From assembly GCF_019393635.1 (NCBI RefSeq), contig NC_057864.1, positions 81,316,882 to 81,380,881 on the forward strand: 64,000 bases of DNA, given 5' to 3'. The first letter of the stretch is position 1, and the number at the start of each line of letters is the position of its first letter. This document shows, piece by piece, positions 26,221-37,663 of the stretch. The DNA is from Dromiciops gliroides (taxonomy: Eukaryota; Chordata; Mammalia; Microbiotheria; Microbiotheriidae). The position numbers were made by a program, and so were the translations under genes. The notes beneath the pieces are model-generated. The model saw only the letters and a program-made list of their open reading frames with translations. It did not search any database and was not told where the DNA came from.

Positions 26221-26463
26221 CTCTCTTTGTCTACAACAAATAACAGAAGCAGGATGAAGTTTGTGAATGTATTTCTTCCTTTAAATTTACAAAATAAATA
26301 TCCCTTGTGTAGATAGCTCAAGCTTTTACCCAGATGAATAGAAACATTAGATAATACCTCTTAAACAAATACTACTCAGATGATATGGTAGCCAGTTAAT
26401 ACGTCTATTACATATATATTTTATGCATACAATGGATATATTTGAGTACAGATAGAAGAAAGC

Positions 26464-26610
26464 TGAATATATATATATGTGTGTGTGTGTATGAACATAT
26501 ATGTATACACACAGATGTCTATGTATACATGTATATATGTATACACATGTGTATATATGTATACACACATGTATATATGTACACATGTGTGTATACATAT
26601 ATATATCAGG
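26464..26610. repeat. Alternating (TATG/CACA)n tract
   Basis: Alternating purine-pyrimidine simple sequence (atatatgtgtgtgt, then repeats of tgtatacacatgtatata). It is strongly self-complementary and can form hairpins. Tyr/Ile/Cys/Val-rich frames across it are artefacts. Confidence 0.9.
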
Positions 26611-27424
26611 AAAAGCCCTTTATTGGGATCATCCCACCCCTATGGTATCACTCCATTGTATAAATATATGTTTGCCCATATGGGCTATGAATGAATGAAG
26701 TGGCCCTCAATGAGAGTAATCTGGTTATTTGTAAAGAATGGATTTATAATGGGGGGGGGATAAAAAGAAAAAAAAAGCAATTTACATGTAAATTTTGTTT
26801 TATATTTGAAAGAAATAGCAAATTTTCCAAAATAGATTTGCAGTTTCATTTATAAACATTTTAAAAATACTGTTATGAAAAATTCTTGTTTTATTCCATA
26901 ATTTTAAAAAATCTCTCAAAATATTAAGCTTCTCTCAACATATCCATGGAACATATCTATGAAACAACCAGTAATAATGTAGGCAGATAGGATGGGTCAA
27001 AAAGTTACTTAATTTCATATACAATAAAGATCAGGATGATTGAGTAGGTTTTGAATTGAATCAAGTAAATGTTTCATTATATAGAAACTTTTGATCACAC
27101 AGATTACAAAAGTTGATGACATTCTTCCAGAAAGAAGAGTTAAATACATGAACCAGATACTTAAAATTAATTATGCTTTCACAAGGGTTTGTACTTCCAA
27201 GATCCATATAAATGAAACTTGAAAAGCAAAAAAAAAAAAAAAACCCCAAATCCATTTTTTATCCCCTTACAACTAAATTTTTTTGTTATTTCTTGGTCAA
27301 CTTCTCCTTTACTAAAACAACAAATTATGGAATGACTTGAATCCTAATACTTTACAATTTTATTGTGTCAAATTAGAAAATAAATCTTTTTGTCATCTTC
27401 CATGTCCCAGTATTAAAAAATAAA

Positions 27425-27660
27425 TGTAACAGATATCAAGTAAAGTAAAAGAAACCTCAGTGTTGACTACACTCCCCCCCCCCAGAGCCTACATTCTGTA
27501 ACCTGAGTCCATCATATATCTGTATCCATGGTTTGTCATTACATTGTTCATAGTTCTTACCCTTCAAAGTTGTTTCCCTTTATAATATTGTGATTATTGC
27601 ATACATTATTTTCTGGTTCTGCTCACTTCACTCTGCTTCTTTATTTTCAACATACAAGTC
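27425..27660 (-). mobile_element. L1/HAL1-like 3'UTR fragment
   Basis: Markers acctgagtccatcatatat, atggtttgtcattacattg, tggttctgctcacttcactc match the same 3'UTR family as 10,825-11,190. Contains a C10-11 run. Confidence 0.55.
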
Positions 27661-28225
27661 AGTCATACCCAACAAGTGTCAAACAACTTCTACCAGCAGA
27701 GCAGACAAGTCAACACAACTGAAGTGGTAGGGCAACTTGAGGAAGAGACAGGAAACAGGATGTGATAGGGAAATCATCACCTTTTCTGCCATCTCACTAT
27801 GTATCCCATGGAAGATAGCCTAGGGCCCTGAATCCAAGAGTTTTTGAAATAGCAATGCTGCCAGCCCAGTGGCCTGAGACATTATCCTGGGAAGCAATGC
27901 CTTTGATATATAGCCTTGCATGTATTTCTGCCTGTGCTATAGTCATATTTATTGAAGACTAATGTCTGATAAGGGTCTCAAATAACTGATTATAATCTGT
28001 GTCCTCAACAAATAAACAAAATAACCAAGAAACTTTAACTGAACTTTAGTCTTTCTTAAGGGTAAAAGATAAATCTTTTTCCCAGAATCCTTCGCATCTT
28101 AGCACAAATTCTATTTTGTCTATTTTCTCTTAGCATTAATTGAACAATTTAGAGGGTCACAGAAAAATATGCAAGTGCTCTTGGTCTACACTGGGGCACT
28201 TGAACTTTCCCTAGAAATTTGCATT
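27661..28225. other. Unique sequence
   Basis: No gene recognised. Slightly less AT-rich than its neighbours between 27,700 and 27,900. Confidence 0.4.
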
Positions 28226-28366
28226 TTTTTTTTGCAGGGCAATGAGGGTTAAATGACTTGCCCAGGGTCACACAGCTAGTAAGTGTCAAATGTGTGCAGC
28301 CAGATTTGAACTTAGATCCTCCTGAATCCAAGGGCAGTGCTTTATCCACTGAGCTACCTAGCTGGC
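28226..28366 (-). mobile_element. CORE-SINE
   Basis: Full-length minus-strand copy, moderately diverged, with gaaatt on both sides as a possible short target duplication. Confidence 0.92.
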
Positions 28367-28539
28367 CTGAAATTCTGATTCTTTTAAAGACATTTTCATT
28401 CTCCATGATTGGTTTCATGGCAAAAGGAACTCTAAGCATTAGGTCCCACAAATTATGTCCCAAATAATAGTCATTTAAAATGTAGTAAATGAATGAACAA
28501 GATATTGCATGTAAGTTGCTATTCAGCTTTAATGAATAG

Positions 28540-28700
28540 AGAACTGAATTTGGAGTCAGTAATTACTAGAAATCATATCCTTCAGCAAAGTTATTAAAAG
28601 AGTGACCCCTGATAAGACATTGATCCTGTCTGAGTCTCAGTTTCCTCACCTGTAAAATGAGGGGGTGATATAGGTGGCCTATGTGATAAGAGTCAAGAAC
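28540..28700 (+). mobile_element. MIR-type SINE
   Basis: Clear tail ctgagtctcagtttcctcac and ctgtaaaatgagggggtgat. The 5' part is degraded. Confidence 0.7.
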
Positions 28701-29880
28701 ACACTTTTTGCACCATGAGCCTAATTACAGTGCTAGACAACTATCAAGGATGAAACAAAAGAGGAAATGAGATAATCTCCATGCAAAATTAAACATTAGC
28801 CTTTCTTACAAACCAATTTTCCATGGTGGCAATGATTTCCATATAAAAGCCTCAGTTTACAACCACTACATTAGAACATCTTGCAGATCTGGGAATCAAG
28901 GTTATGGGATGACTGAAGCATGGTACTGCCCTATGTAATTATATAATCATACAAATGGCTCTCAGACACTTAATGCTTCTCTGTGTTCTTACCCCTATAT
29001 CCTAGTTTCAGCTCATTGTATTCTGTGGTTTGATGGACACAGCATGACAGAGTAGAAATACATAGTACTTAGACCCAAGAGACCATGGTTACTGTCTTCC
29101 AGTCACAGGTTATTTGAAACATCCAGTAAAATACACATAAATTAAAAATAAATTGTTGTCAGTTATTAATGAACAGATATCATATGTTTTTTTTCAATGA
29201 AAAAAGTGTCATTATAGTATTTAGAAAGCAATAAAACTAGATTTAGGATAATTGGGGGGAGATGGGGACGAAAAGAGGAGCCAGTATGCACTTGCACATA
29301 GGCGTTTTAACTGAACACTTCAGATCTTAAATAGCACTATCTTTCTGTGATTTGCTGACACTTGTCGGCTTGCCTTATTTACCCTCCTACCTACTTATAT
29401 AACTTTCAGAATGGCTGTTCCTCGACATTAGACCTTTGTAGGTGGAAAATAATAAAGAAAGGAAGCAACTAGAAAAAGACAACGATTCTTGTTTGGTAAA
29501 AGTAGACTTCCAAACTGAAAGACCTATTAGAAACTAAAAGTTACAGTTTTGTGAAAGCACTCTGCTTATTCTTTACTAAAATATTTGTTATTGTGAGGTG
29601 ATGGTTATTCTAAGCCCTTTGATTTTATGCCCTGTGAACACAAGCTAGGTAGGTCATATTAAATTTGGAGGGAAAATGTTTTAGATTTTGTGGGGGAAAT
29701 GTGAAAAAAAAAAAAAAACCTTGACATGGAATTGAACATGTAGCAGAACAGTGAAAACTTTGTTCATCTTTAGGGAGCAATGGGAAAAATAATGAAAATT
29801 GACATGTTATAGTGCTTATTGTTTGTGATCGACTTTACATTCAGAGGTATAGGTGAGCTTTAAAGCAATTATATTGGAAA
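28701..29880. other. Unique AT-rich sequence
   Basis: About 1.2 kb without a recognised repeat or gene. A slightly more complex, less AT-rich block at 29,290-29,550 could be conserved noncoding DNA. Confidence 0.4.
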
Positions 29881-29884
29881 GGAT

Positions 29885-30035
29885 GCATTATTTTTCCCAT
29901 TTTATGGATAAAGACTGAAAGTCATAGGGATTCTACCTTGTCAAGAATCACATGATGTCTGATGCAGTATTCAAAACCAGTCTTACTGATTCTGATTCCA
30001 ATTTTCTATCCATTATTCCACATTCTGTCTGAAGT
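29885..30035 (-). mobile_element. Old MIR-type SINE
   Basis: Minus-strand MIR plan: cccattttatggataaagac, a gtcaagaatcacatgat block, tctatccattattccacat. Confidence 0.55.
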
Positions 30036-30219
30036 TGTATATGACTATAAAATTTCTATTGTTATATATGGACTGGGTGGAAATTAATTCTGAAGAACTT
30101 TAATTTGCTAAATTAAAGCATATGCTTTTTATTTTAATAGCAGTTATTGTAATCCCTTGGGCAAAGGACTCCAAAGGACTCTCTTGCCCAAAGGATAAAG
30201 CATCTTAACAAGTTGACCT

Positions 30220-30470
30220 TTGTGGCATAGTGGATAGATAGAGCACTGGACTCGGGGTGAAGAAAATCTAAATTTAAATCATGCTTCCAATATTTCCTAG
30301 TTGGGTGACCCTGGGCAAGTAACATAACCTCCAGCCTCAAGTTCCCCTTCTATAAAATTGAGATAATATTAGTACCTACAAGAATTTTTCTGAGAAGCAA
30401 ATGAGATAATATATGCAAGTCTTGTGGTACTATATAAGTATTATCATCATTATCATTAATGGTATCGTTA
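30220..30470 (+). mobile_element. Old CORE-SINE with a long MIR-like 3' part
   Basis: Head tggcatagtggatagatag, gagcactgga, then gggtgaccctgggcaagtaa, followed by the longer tail tataaaattgagataat, gagataatatatgcaag and tactatataagtattatcat. This is an older member than the A-tailed copies elsewhere. Confidence 0.75.
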
Positions 30471-30509
30471 TAAATTATATCCTGAGTTACAATAATATAT
30501 TGCAAATAG

Positions 30510-30793
30510 TATGTAGAGAGCCAAAAGTCATGAAGTCACAAAGGGTCTTCAATATTTAATATCTCCTTTATTTTAAAAAATTTGCAATACCACAGCATAA
30601 TACACAGTATGTACATATATATAGTATATGTATGTGTATGCATATAGTTGTTATTTAATTCATTATTATTGTTTTATATTCTTTTATATTTCATATTATT
30701 TCAAAGTTATTGTTATTTCAAATATATAAAACAAAAAAATTCAAAAGTTTATTAAAGCATCAGCCCTCTTTGTGACTTTTGACCCATTTTGTA
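30510..30793. mobile_element. Probable MITE with terminal inverted repeats
   Basis: Left end tatgtagagagccaaaagtc then gaagtcacaaaggg. Right end ccctctttgtgacttttgac then ccattttgta. Read inverted, the ends share agtcacaaaRgg and tcaaaagtc-type words, starting from TA. About 284 bp with no coding capacity. The size, TA edges and inverted ends suggest a Tc1/mariner-type non-autonomous element. Confidence 0.5.
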
Positions 30794-32105
30794 CTTAATC
30801 AAAGTTGATGGAATTGTATTAATTGAATGGTTCAGTTGACCTTGCTTAATACTGTCATGAAGGATTCTTATTTTTAAATGAAAGAATTCTCAGTGACAAC
30901 AAGTGATACTTTATTCATAGTCTACCTATGTTTTAAAATGCAAAAAAGATTCATATTGGGTTCTCTAATGGGGTAGGTTAAGTTTACTGAGCTTTGTTTT
31001 CTTCTTTTTTAACTCCTCCTTGAACAGAAATCCATTAAAAGATGATACTATGAATTCATTTTAAAGGTCCAGAAGTTACTACCACCATTTGGCAAAATTA
31101 AGTGAAAAAATATACTTATTAAAACATCAAGAAATAACAATTTTCCCATGCTGAACTTTAGGGTGACTTCCATGAAAAGATATCCTCATTGCAAGATTAA
31201 CTAGGGACACCTTTAGAGACATTTATCTTTTTCTTGTTCTAATAAGTAGAAATTTTCTTCTTAAATATTTTTAAACATTGGGGTTTTTTGAAGTGTTAGC
31301 AAAAGAATCTTTAAAATTCACCCTTTTAAGAAACTTTTTCCCCCTAGTCTTTGGTGGCTTGAGTCATATTCTACAAACCAGAAAAATACTAAATGAGCAG
31401 AAACTGGGAAAAAATAACATAATATCAGCTGGAGCAGGAGGTTTCAACTCATTGGAACTCTATTTATTCTCTGCTTGAGAGACTCTTGGAGCTGCACAAA
31501 GCTGGATATTAATACTTGGGCAAGCATGAGACAGACAAGGCAGATGTTGCATTAACTCAGAACTCATTGGAATTGGAGAGTAGGTTTGATTTTCTTCTCT
31601 ATGAATATGAGTTGGTTTCTGTGATAAATTGTTTATTTAATGCCCTGAATGGATATAAACATATATTTGAATACCAGAAAACTTTTTTAAAGACCATCAT
31701 AAGAGCTGTTATCTTTGAATCAGTTTGAGAAGGCGTTAAATTAATCCATGACAGAATTTTAAAAAATATATATATAATACATGTAACTAATATTTTTCCA
31801 GCAATCAACCTTTTAATTCTTAGAATCCATCCAAATGTGACTCATTAAGCTATCATCTAACATCCAGTGTATTTTTATTAAGCATGTTGAACCAACATAA
31901 CAGGCTGTCTTTTAAGTCTAAAATGACTCCAAAACTCCACTCATACAAAAATGTATTATGTGGTATTTATTGAGCATTTATTGTGTCTGGTCTAGAACAA
32001 AAGTAATTGGAAGAGATTTTTTTTGGTACTCACATACAAAGCAGAAGAAAAAAAATCAAGGAAAAATAACTTTTCATTAGAGAATTTTCTAATATCAAAA
32101 CACCA
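30794..32105. other. Unique AT-rich sequence
   Basis: No gene recognised. Short open frames near 31,278-31,478 and 31,516-31,728 have no family resemblance. Confidence 0.4.
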
Positions 32106-32107
32106 TA

Positions 32108-32225
32108 TTGTGGTAAATAGAGAACTTACTTCTGAGTCGGGATGTCCTGGTTTCAACCCAATCTCTGACATATAGTGGCTATATGAACTTGGACAGTGTC
32201 CCCAGGTATCTCTATAACACTTTAT
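32108..32225 (+). mobile_element. Old CORE-SINE/MIR fragment
   Basis: Degenerate plus-strand order: tggtaaatagagaactta, tcctggtttcaacccaatct, ggctatatgaacttgga. Confidence 0.5.
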
Positions 32226-32369
32226 GTTACAGAGCATGTGCTGATCCAAATTGGTAGATGTTTCCTCAGTGAGTTTCTACATTAATGAAATCACAGGTCT
32301 TTTGCAATTATTTGAAATATCTTCAAAAACTGGATGCTATATGTTAGACTGGACTAGAATTACCCTACT

Positions 32370-32465
32370 TATTTTACAGATGAAAAACTGAAGTTCACAT
32401 AGGTCACTTGACTTGCCTATAGTCAGAAAGCTAGTAGATGTCAGTGAAGTGAAAACTCATGCTGT
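32370..32465 (-). mobile_element. Old MIR-type SINE fragment
   Basis: Minus-strand words ttattttacagatgaaaaac, cacttgacttgcctatagtc and aaagctagtagatgtcagtg. Confidence 0.6.
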
Positions 32466-33690
32466 GTTTTCCATTCTGTCTTGCTACATAGTTGGACCCA
32501 TTTACTACATTGATCAAATTTATGTACATAAAAATAAATGCCCCTGATACTTGTTCTGTGTGTGTATGAAGGATCATTTGATTGTTGCTGATATAGCAAG
32601 TACTTTAGGTCACAGCTTGAATCTTTGCTTTCAATCATTAAAAACCTTTATAGCTCACCACTCTCCTTGAACTAAAGTTTAAATTTTCATTTAAGGGAGG
32701 ATAATAAAAGCTTTCCTTATTTTTAATGACATCTAAAATAATTGTGATATTTGAATACATACTTCTTATTTGGGAAGGAAGGATCATGATTAAATTCTCC
32801 ACATTAGGTTTAAAATAAGATCAAGAAAAACAAATTCAAAGGGACTTTGGATCATTCAGCTCCCATAAACCCTATAGAAAATTCAAAGTGTTCACTTATT
32901 CTGTGAGTTTCCCTATTATACATCAGGTGCAGCACCTGGAACCCATCTCAAGGCACAATTCATCACTGCAGGTAATTGCTGTGCAGTGCACCTGAATCCA
33001 ACAATTCATTATGCTTGTTTTCACAAACCAAAAAAAGTCAAAGTTTTCATTCATTTTCCCCTTGTAAGGAACAGGATTTGTGCATTATTTTAGTGGCAGA
33101 TAAATTGCCTCCCTCTAGAAATAGATAGGGATATGTATTCTGTCCTTGTTCCATTAGCATCCCACCACCCATCTAATTAATGTCTCAAACCTTTGTTGAT
33201 TCAGAGATCTGAGAATTGGCATTAGGAAGATATGATCAGCAGCAGCAACATGTATTTGTAAAGTGTTTATTGCATACACAGCACAGAACAGACCCTGGGT
33301 TTGATTGCCTTGTTTTCAAAGACCATTTTCTGCGAAAATCTGAAATGATTTAATTCGGGTCTACAGGAAGGAGCTGTTTTAGTCCAGTTGTCCCATGTAA
33401 AGATTAATGTTCTCTCACTATGCCCTTGTTTCTGATTTTGAAGTTGAGATGATAGTATCAGTTCTACATCAAATGATGAACTAGTCAAGAATGGGGAAAG
33501 GTTGGTGGAGAGGGGTGAGTGTAATTTTAAGAGTTTCAAAGGTCTGTGACTAATTATATTTAAAATCCAGAACTGCATATCCAAATGACCTAACAAGGGA
33601 TCTTCCCAATTGTTGCTGTTCTCTCCCTCTTGAAATAGAGAAATAAATACAAAGTCTATACAAGCTAATTAAAAATAATTTCAAGAGGGG
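32466..33690. other. Unique sequence with a possible conserved noncoding block
   Basis: No gene or repeat recognised. From 32,900 to 33,290 the sequence is more complex than its surroundings and has clustered E-box-like words (caggtgcagcacctgg, gtgcacctg). It is a candidate regulatory or conserved element only. Confidence 0.35.
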
Positions 33691-33694
33691 CTAA

Positions 33695-34095
33695 TTGATT
33701 CTATATCACCATCCTTTACATATTCTATGTTTGAGTCAAACTAATTTAGATATTCCCAGAACATATCTTCCTATCCTCCATCCTCATATCTTCCCACAGG
33801 TACTACCACAAATCTGGAATATATTCTCATTTCACTTCTGCTACTTAAAAATCTTAACTTTATTCATGTCTCTTCCAAGGGGCCATCTCCTATCAGAAGC
33901 CTATTCTTATGTCTTGAGTTCATAGTGCTAAATCCTTCATTATGGTATTTTGTATTAAGTTGTTTATTTAGATTTTTTTTCCTAGTAGAATATAAGTTCC
34001 TTGAGGATAGGGACTATTTTTCCTCTCTGTATTCCTAGCACCTATTGTAGTGTCTCATGCATAGTATAAGCTTATTGAAGACTTGAATTGAATCA
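33695..34095 (+). mobile_element. L2 LINE fragment
   Basis: L2 3' end in the plus strand: ccatctcctatcagaagcct, then agtagaatataagttccttg, aggatagggactattttt, attcctagcacctattg and agtataagcttattgaa. Confidence 0.75.
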
Positions 34096-34099
34096 TTTT

Positions 34100-34680
34100 G
34101 CAATATAATCATTAACCTTAACCATGTATGTAATGCATATTATGTGCCAGGGGTTGTCCTAAATCCTAGAGATACAAAGAAAGACACACACATAACCTAT
34201 AGTATGAAGGAGCTTATGTTCTATTGGGAGAAAACACACAAACAGCTAAATACATAGAAAAATATATAGGGTATATATGGGAGTTTTTCTTGGAGGAAAG
34301 GCACTGTTAGTATTGAGGGGTAAGGGAGGTAAGCTATAAAAGGCTCTTGCAGCAAATGGGATTTGAGCTAACTTTAAGGAAGCCAGAAGGCCCAGGTAAG
34401 GAGGAAAGCATTCCAGGCATGGGATTTGGGGGCTTGGGGGTTTATTCAGTGAAATTGCCTGCAGATGAGAATGGAGTGTTATGTTCAGGGAACTGCAAGA
34501 AGGCCAATGTTGCTGAAGTGCAATATTGGAGAGTAAACTGGAAGGAGTAGATGGTAAAAAGACTGGAAAGCTAGGAAACATCCATAATATGAAGGAATTT
34601 AAATGACAAGAGAGGATTATGTATTTGATTCATTGTGAAGGTAATAGGGAGTGGTTGGAGTTTGTTAAATAAAAGGAATT
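34100..34680 (+). repeat. Noncoding dispersed repeat, copy 1
   Basis: Matches the order of 57,070-57,560: tgtgccaggggttgtcc-type opening, gatacaaagaaaga, aaggaagccagaagg, gcattccaggcatggg, aatggagtgttatgttcagg and gcaagaaggccaatg. I recognise it as a known therian dispersed-repeat pattern but cannot name the family with confidence. It has no open frame. Confidence 0.6.
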
Positions 34681-34685
34681 AGAGA

Positions 34686-34845
34686 GAGGCAGCTAGGTGG
34701 TGCAGTGGATAGAGCACCAGCCCTGGAGTCAGGAGTACCTGAGTTCAAATCGGCCTCAGACACTTAACACTTACTAGCTGTGTGACCCTGGGCAAGTCAC
34801 TTAACCCCAATTGCCTCACTAAAAAACAAACAAACAAACAAACAA
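34686..34845 (+). mobile_element. CORE-SINE inserted in the dispersed repeat
   Basis: Full-length copy of the ccccaattgcctcact-tailed subfamily with an (aaac)n tail. Flanks aaaaggaattaga and aaagggaattaga form a 13-bp duplication with one mismatch. Confidence 0.95.
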
Positions 34846-34899
34846 AAAGGGAATTAGAAGGTCAAATCCATACTTTAGGAGAACTGATCTGGAAGCTGA

Positions 34900-35060
34900 G
34901 TGGAGCATTACTTTATAGATCACAAAGTCCAACTCCAGAATTTTACAGTTTATGAAACAAGTCTTAGGAGGCATTTAACTAATCTGTGGTCAGATAGTTA
35001 ATTATCAGAGGAAGGATTTAAAAGCAGGTCTTCTCTTTTCCATTTAGAACATTGCTTCAT
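34900..35060 (-). mobile_element. Old MIR-type SINE
   Basis: Minus-strand plan: tatagatcacaaagtccaac, ttttacagtttatgaaacaag, ggtcagatagttaattatc. Confidence 0.5.
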
Positions 35061-35080
35061 GATGACTCCGTGTTATTTCT

Positions 35081-35259
35081 TTTTTTGTTTTGTTTTGTTT
35101 TTTTAATTAATTTTATTTATTTTTATGGGGCAATAGGGGTTAAGTGACTTGCCCAGGGTCACACAGCTAGTAAGTGTCAAGTGTCTGAGGCCGGATTTGA
35201 ACTCAGGTACTCCTGAATCCAGGGCCGGTGCTTTATCCACTGCGCCACCTAGCCGCCCC
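35081..35259 (-). mobile_element. CORE-SINE
   Basis: Full-length copy with a long T/A-rich tail. Flanking duplication tccRtgttatttct (35,067-35,080 and 35,260-35,273, one mismatch). Confidence 0.95.
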
Positions 35260-35279
35260 TCCATGTTATTTCTTACTAC

Positions 35280-36240
35280 TGATTTTGAATAAAGGTTAGC
35301 TTTTTACCAAGACAAATGTAGATAGATAGTAGGAAAGAAGAAATTAAGGGACAAATTTTTTCATCTGAATCAGAGAATGAATGAATGAATGAATGGTTTT
35401 TAATAGGCTAATAAATTCTTTCTGATGATTGGACTAGATTACTTCCCACTTCCTTTCCATCTCTGATATTCTGTGAATCAGTGAACAACCATTGCAAGTA
35501 TCATGTCAAGCAAATGACATGTAGCACGAGGTGAGATTGGATTAGCTGCCACACATCTACAGCTGTGCACGTCAGACACTTCAGCAGGCCTAATGCTTAG
35601 GAAGCAGATGGTGCAAATAGTCTGGCATATATTTTCCGGATCAGTCTTTTTTATAACCTAACATAATGCTCAGTATTTTGTCAGTGGAACGCTTGGCATT
35701 AACACTTTGGAATCCATTTTAGATTTCTCTTAAGACAGAACAAAACAAAACTCAAATTGTCTAAATCCCGGTAAAGGGGGCTTTTGAAGCTTTGTCTAGT
35801 TTTTATCAATTATTATAGAGAAGTACCAAAGTGTGCTAAATATATGACTAATAATGCTGTAGCATCCTGAAAATTACATAATCACAGTTAAAAATATTGA
35901 TAAGTGATTTGGTTTAATGTTCATTTTTTTTAAATCCAGTATATATAGTATGGAAAGACAGTCAGTCAGTAAACCTTTATTAAGTACTTGTTGTGTGGTA
36001 GAAATTTTTCCAAGCATTGGTAATTAAAGCATTCACAAAATAATAGAACTTGTCTATTACATAAACACTTCAGGTCTTACGATTAGAACTCAATGAAAAT
36101 GACTGAACTTATTGAGCAGAACCTGCATGACAATAAGTTTGCTGACTCTCTCCAATATGTTGCCACCTTAAATGTTCAGTGTTCTCAGATTTCTTTAGGG
36201 GGCAAAATTCTGTGAAAAATAAAGTTTTAGGCCCACAGGT
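35280..36240. other. Unique sequence
   Basis: No gene recognised. A short (aatg)n run lies near 35,376-35,394. The block 35,480-35,720 is of higher complexity (for example gtagcacgaggtgagattgg) and may be conserved noncoding DNA. Confidence 0.4.
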
Positions 36241-36242
36241 CT

Positions 36243-36246
<4 letters not shown>

Positions 36247-36310
<64 letters not shown>
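36247..36310. repeat. (TC)n microsatellite
   Basis: About 30 pure CT units followed by tgtctgtctg. Confidence 0.97.
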
Positions 36311-36499
36311 TGTCTGTCTGTCTGCCTCTCTCCACATATATAGACATAGATATAAACAGATATCTATATAGATGAGAGGTAGATATAAATATATTTTAAT
36401 GTTTTAGGCATATAAATTTAAATATGTAAAAAATTAGTTGTAAATCTATCTACACTTGATTTTTTCCAGTTTCCCTCTATTATGTTAGTATGTTTATTT

Positions 36500-36722
36500 T
36501 ACATACATATATACACATGCATCTCTATATATGCATATATGTATGCCTGTACCTCTCTGTATAGGTATATATGCACATGTACATATGCACAATGTATATA
36601 TGCATGCACATACACACATGTTTGTGTTTAGATGTATGTTCTGTGTGTGTTTATATGTATTGTGTATGCATATGAATATGTGTGCACATATATACATGCA
36701 TACAAACATATACATATATACA
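36500..36722. repeat. (TATG/CACA)n degenerate tract
   Basis: Imperfect alternating purine-pyrimidine sequence. The Cys/Tyr/Ile/His-rich frames on both strands are repeat artefacts. Confidence 0.85.
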
Positions 36723-37159
36723 TGATGGTGAAATAAATCAAACATTTTGCCCTTCTTTGTGAAGTTGCTAATTGCTATATAGTCATCTGAATATTGAGTT
36801 GATTGGAACAACCAACAGAATTAACTATTTTTATTTTGTCAACAAATTATCACCACTTATTGTATAAGAGATCTTTCAATAATATTGTTCCACGTAACAG
36901 ACTTGTTTCTCCCCAAAGACCATGAAAAATTGAAATAATTATTTATAAAGCATACTTTAATGGAACCATGATACATTTCATTGATTTGGCTACTTAATAA
37001 AAGGTACAGATGTCAGATTGTATCCTAGGCGTATGACCTTTACTATGAATTCTTGTCCATGTACTCCCATATAATCCCCCATGGACAAAAATATTTTTTC
37101 CTATATGACATAATAGAATAAGAGGGGTTTTTTTTAGATAATAGACTGTTACATTTTTG

Positions 37160-37245
37160 TCCTTTTATCTATCAGAATCTCAAAAAGTGCTTGGTAGTAT
37201 ATAGTAAGCACTTAACAAATATGTATTGATTGGTTGATTGATAGG
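37160..37245 (+). mobile_element. L2/MIR 3' end fragment
   Basis: Reads agtgcttggtagtatatag, taagcacttaacaaatatg and attgattggttgattga, the terminal part of an L2-type repeat. Confidence 0.55.
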
Positions 37246-37663
37246 GAATCTATCAAATATGCAGAAAATATTCCTCTAGGCCTCTGAATAACCTGTGGTG
37301 CATTTAGACTATCAATAATTTTTTAATCTCACTGAATGATCTACCAACCTCCTTTTCTATTTGAATATTTCCCAAGTACTTCCTTTTACAAAACTCCTTG
37401 TTGTTGGTAATATCCTGAAGCCTAATTTATTCTCAATATAATCTTTCCATTGTTCTTTAGATCACACATACTTTTGATTGTTTGGAGAATGCTTTGTTTC
37501 TTGATTTCTAGCACATTGGGGCTTTTAAAAAGAGTCCAATTTATTATTGTATAAAGAGAAATCTTGGGGTCATTGGAAGCCCTATAAAATTTCTCAAATA
37601 AAATGGAGCTTATTTTTTGTTCCTGTTTAATTTTGGACTAATTTTATAAGTTTATCATCCAAA

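Noticed and set aside
26990..27020. gggtcaaaaagttac word as a second MITE end related to 30,510
   Set aside because: No matching inverted end was found nearby.
36494..36811. Cys/Tyr/Ile/His-rich open frames over tatg/caca tracts (also at 26,347-26,698 and 48,728-49,273)
   Set aside because: Simple-sequence artefacts present on both strands.
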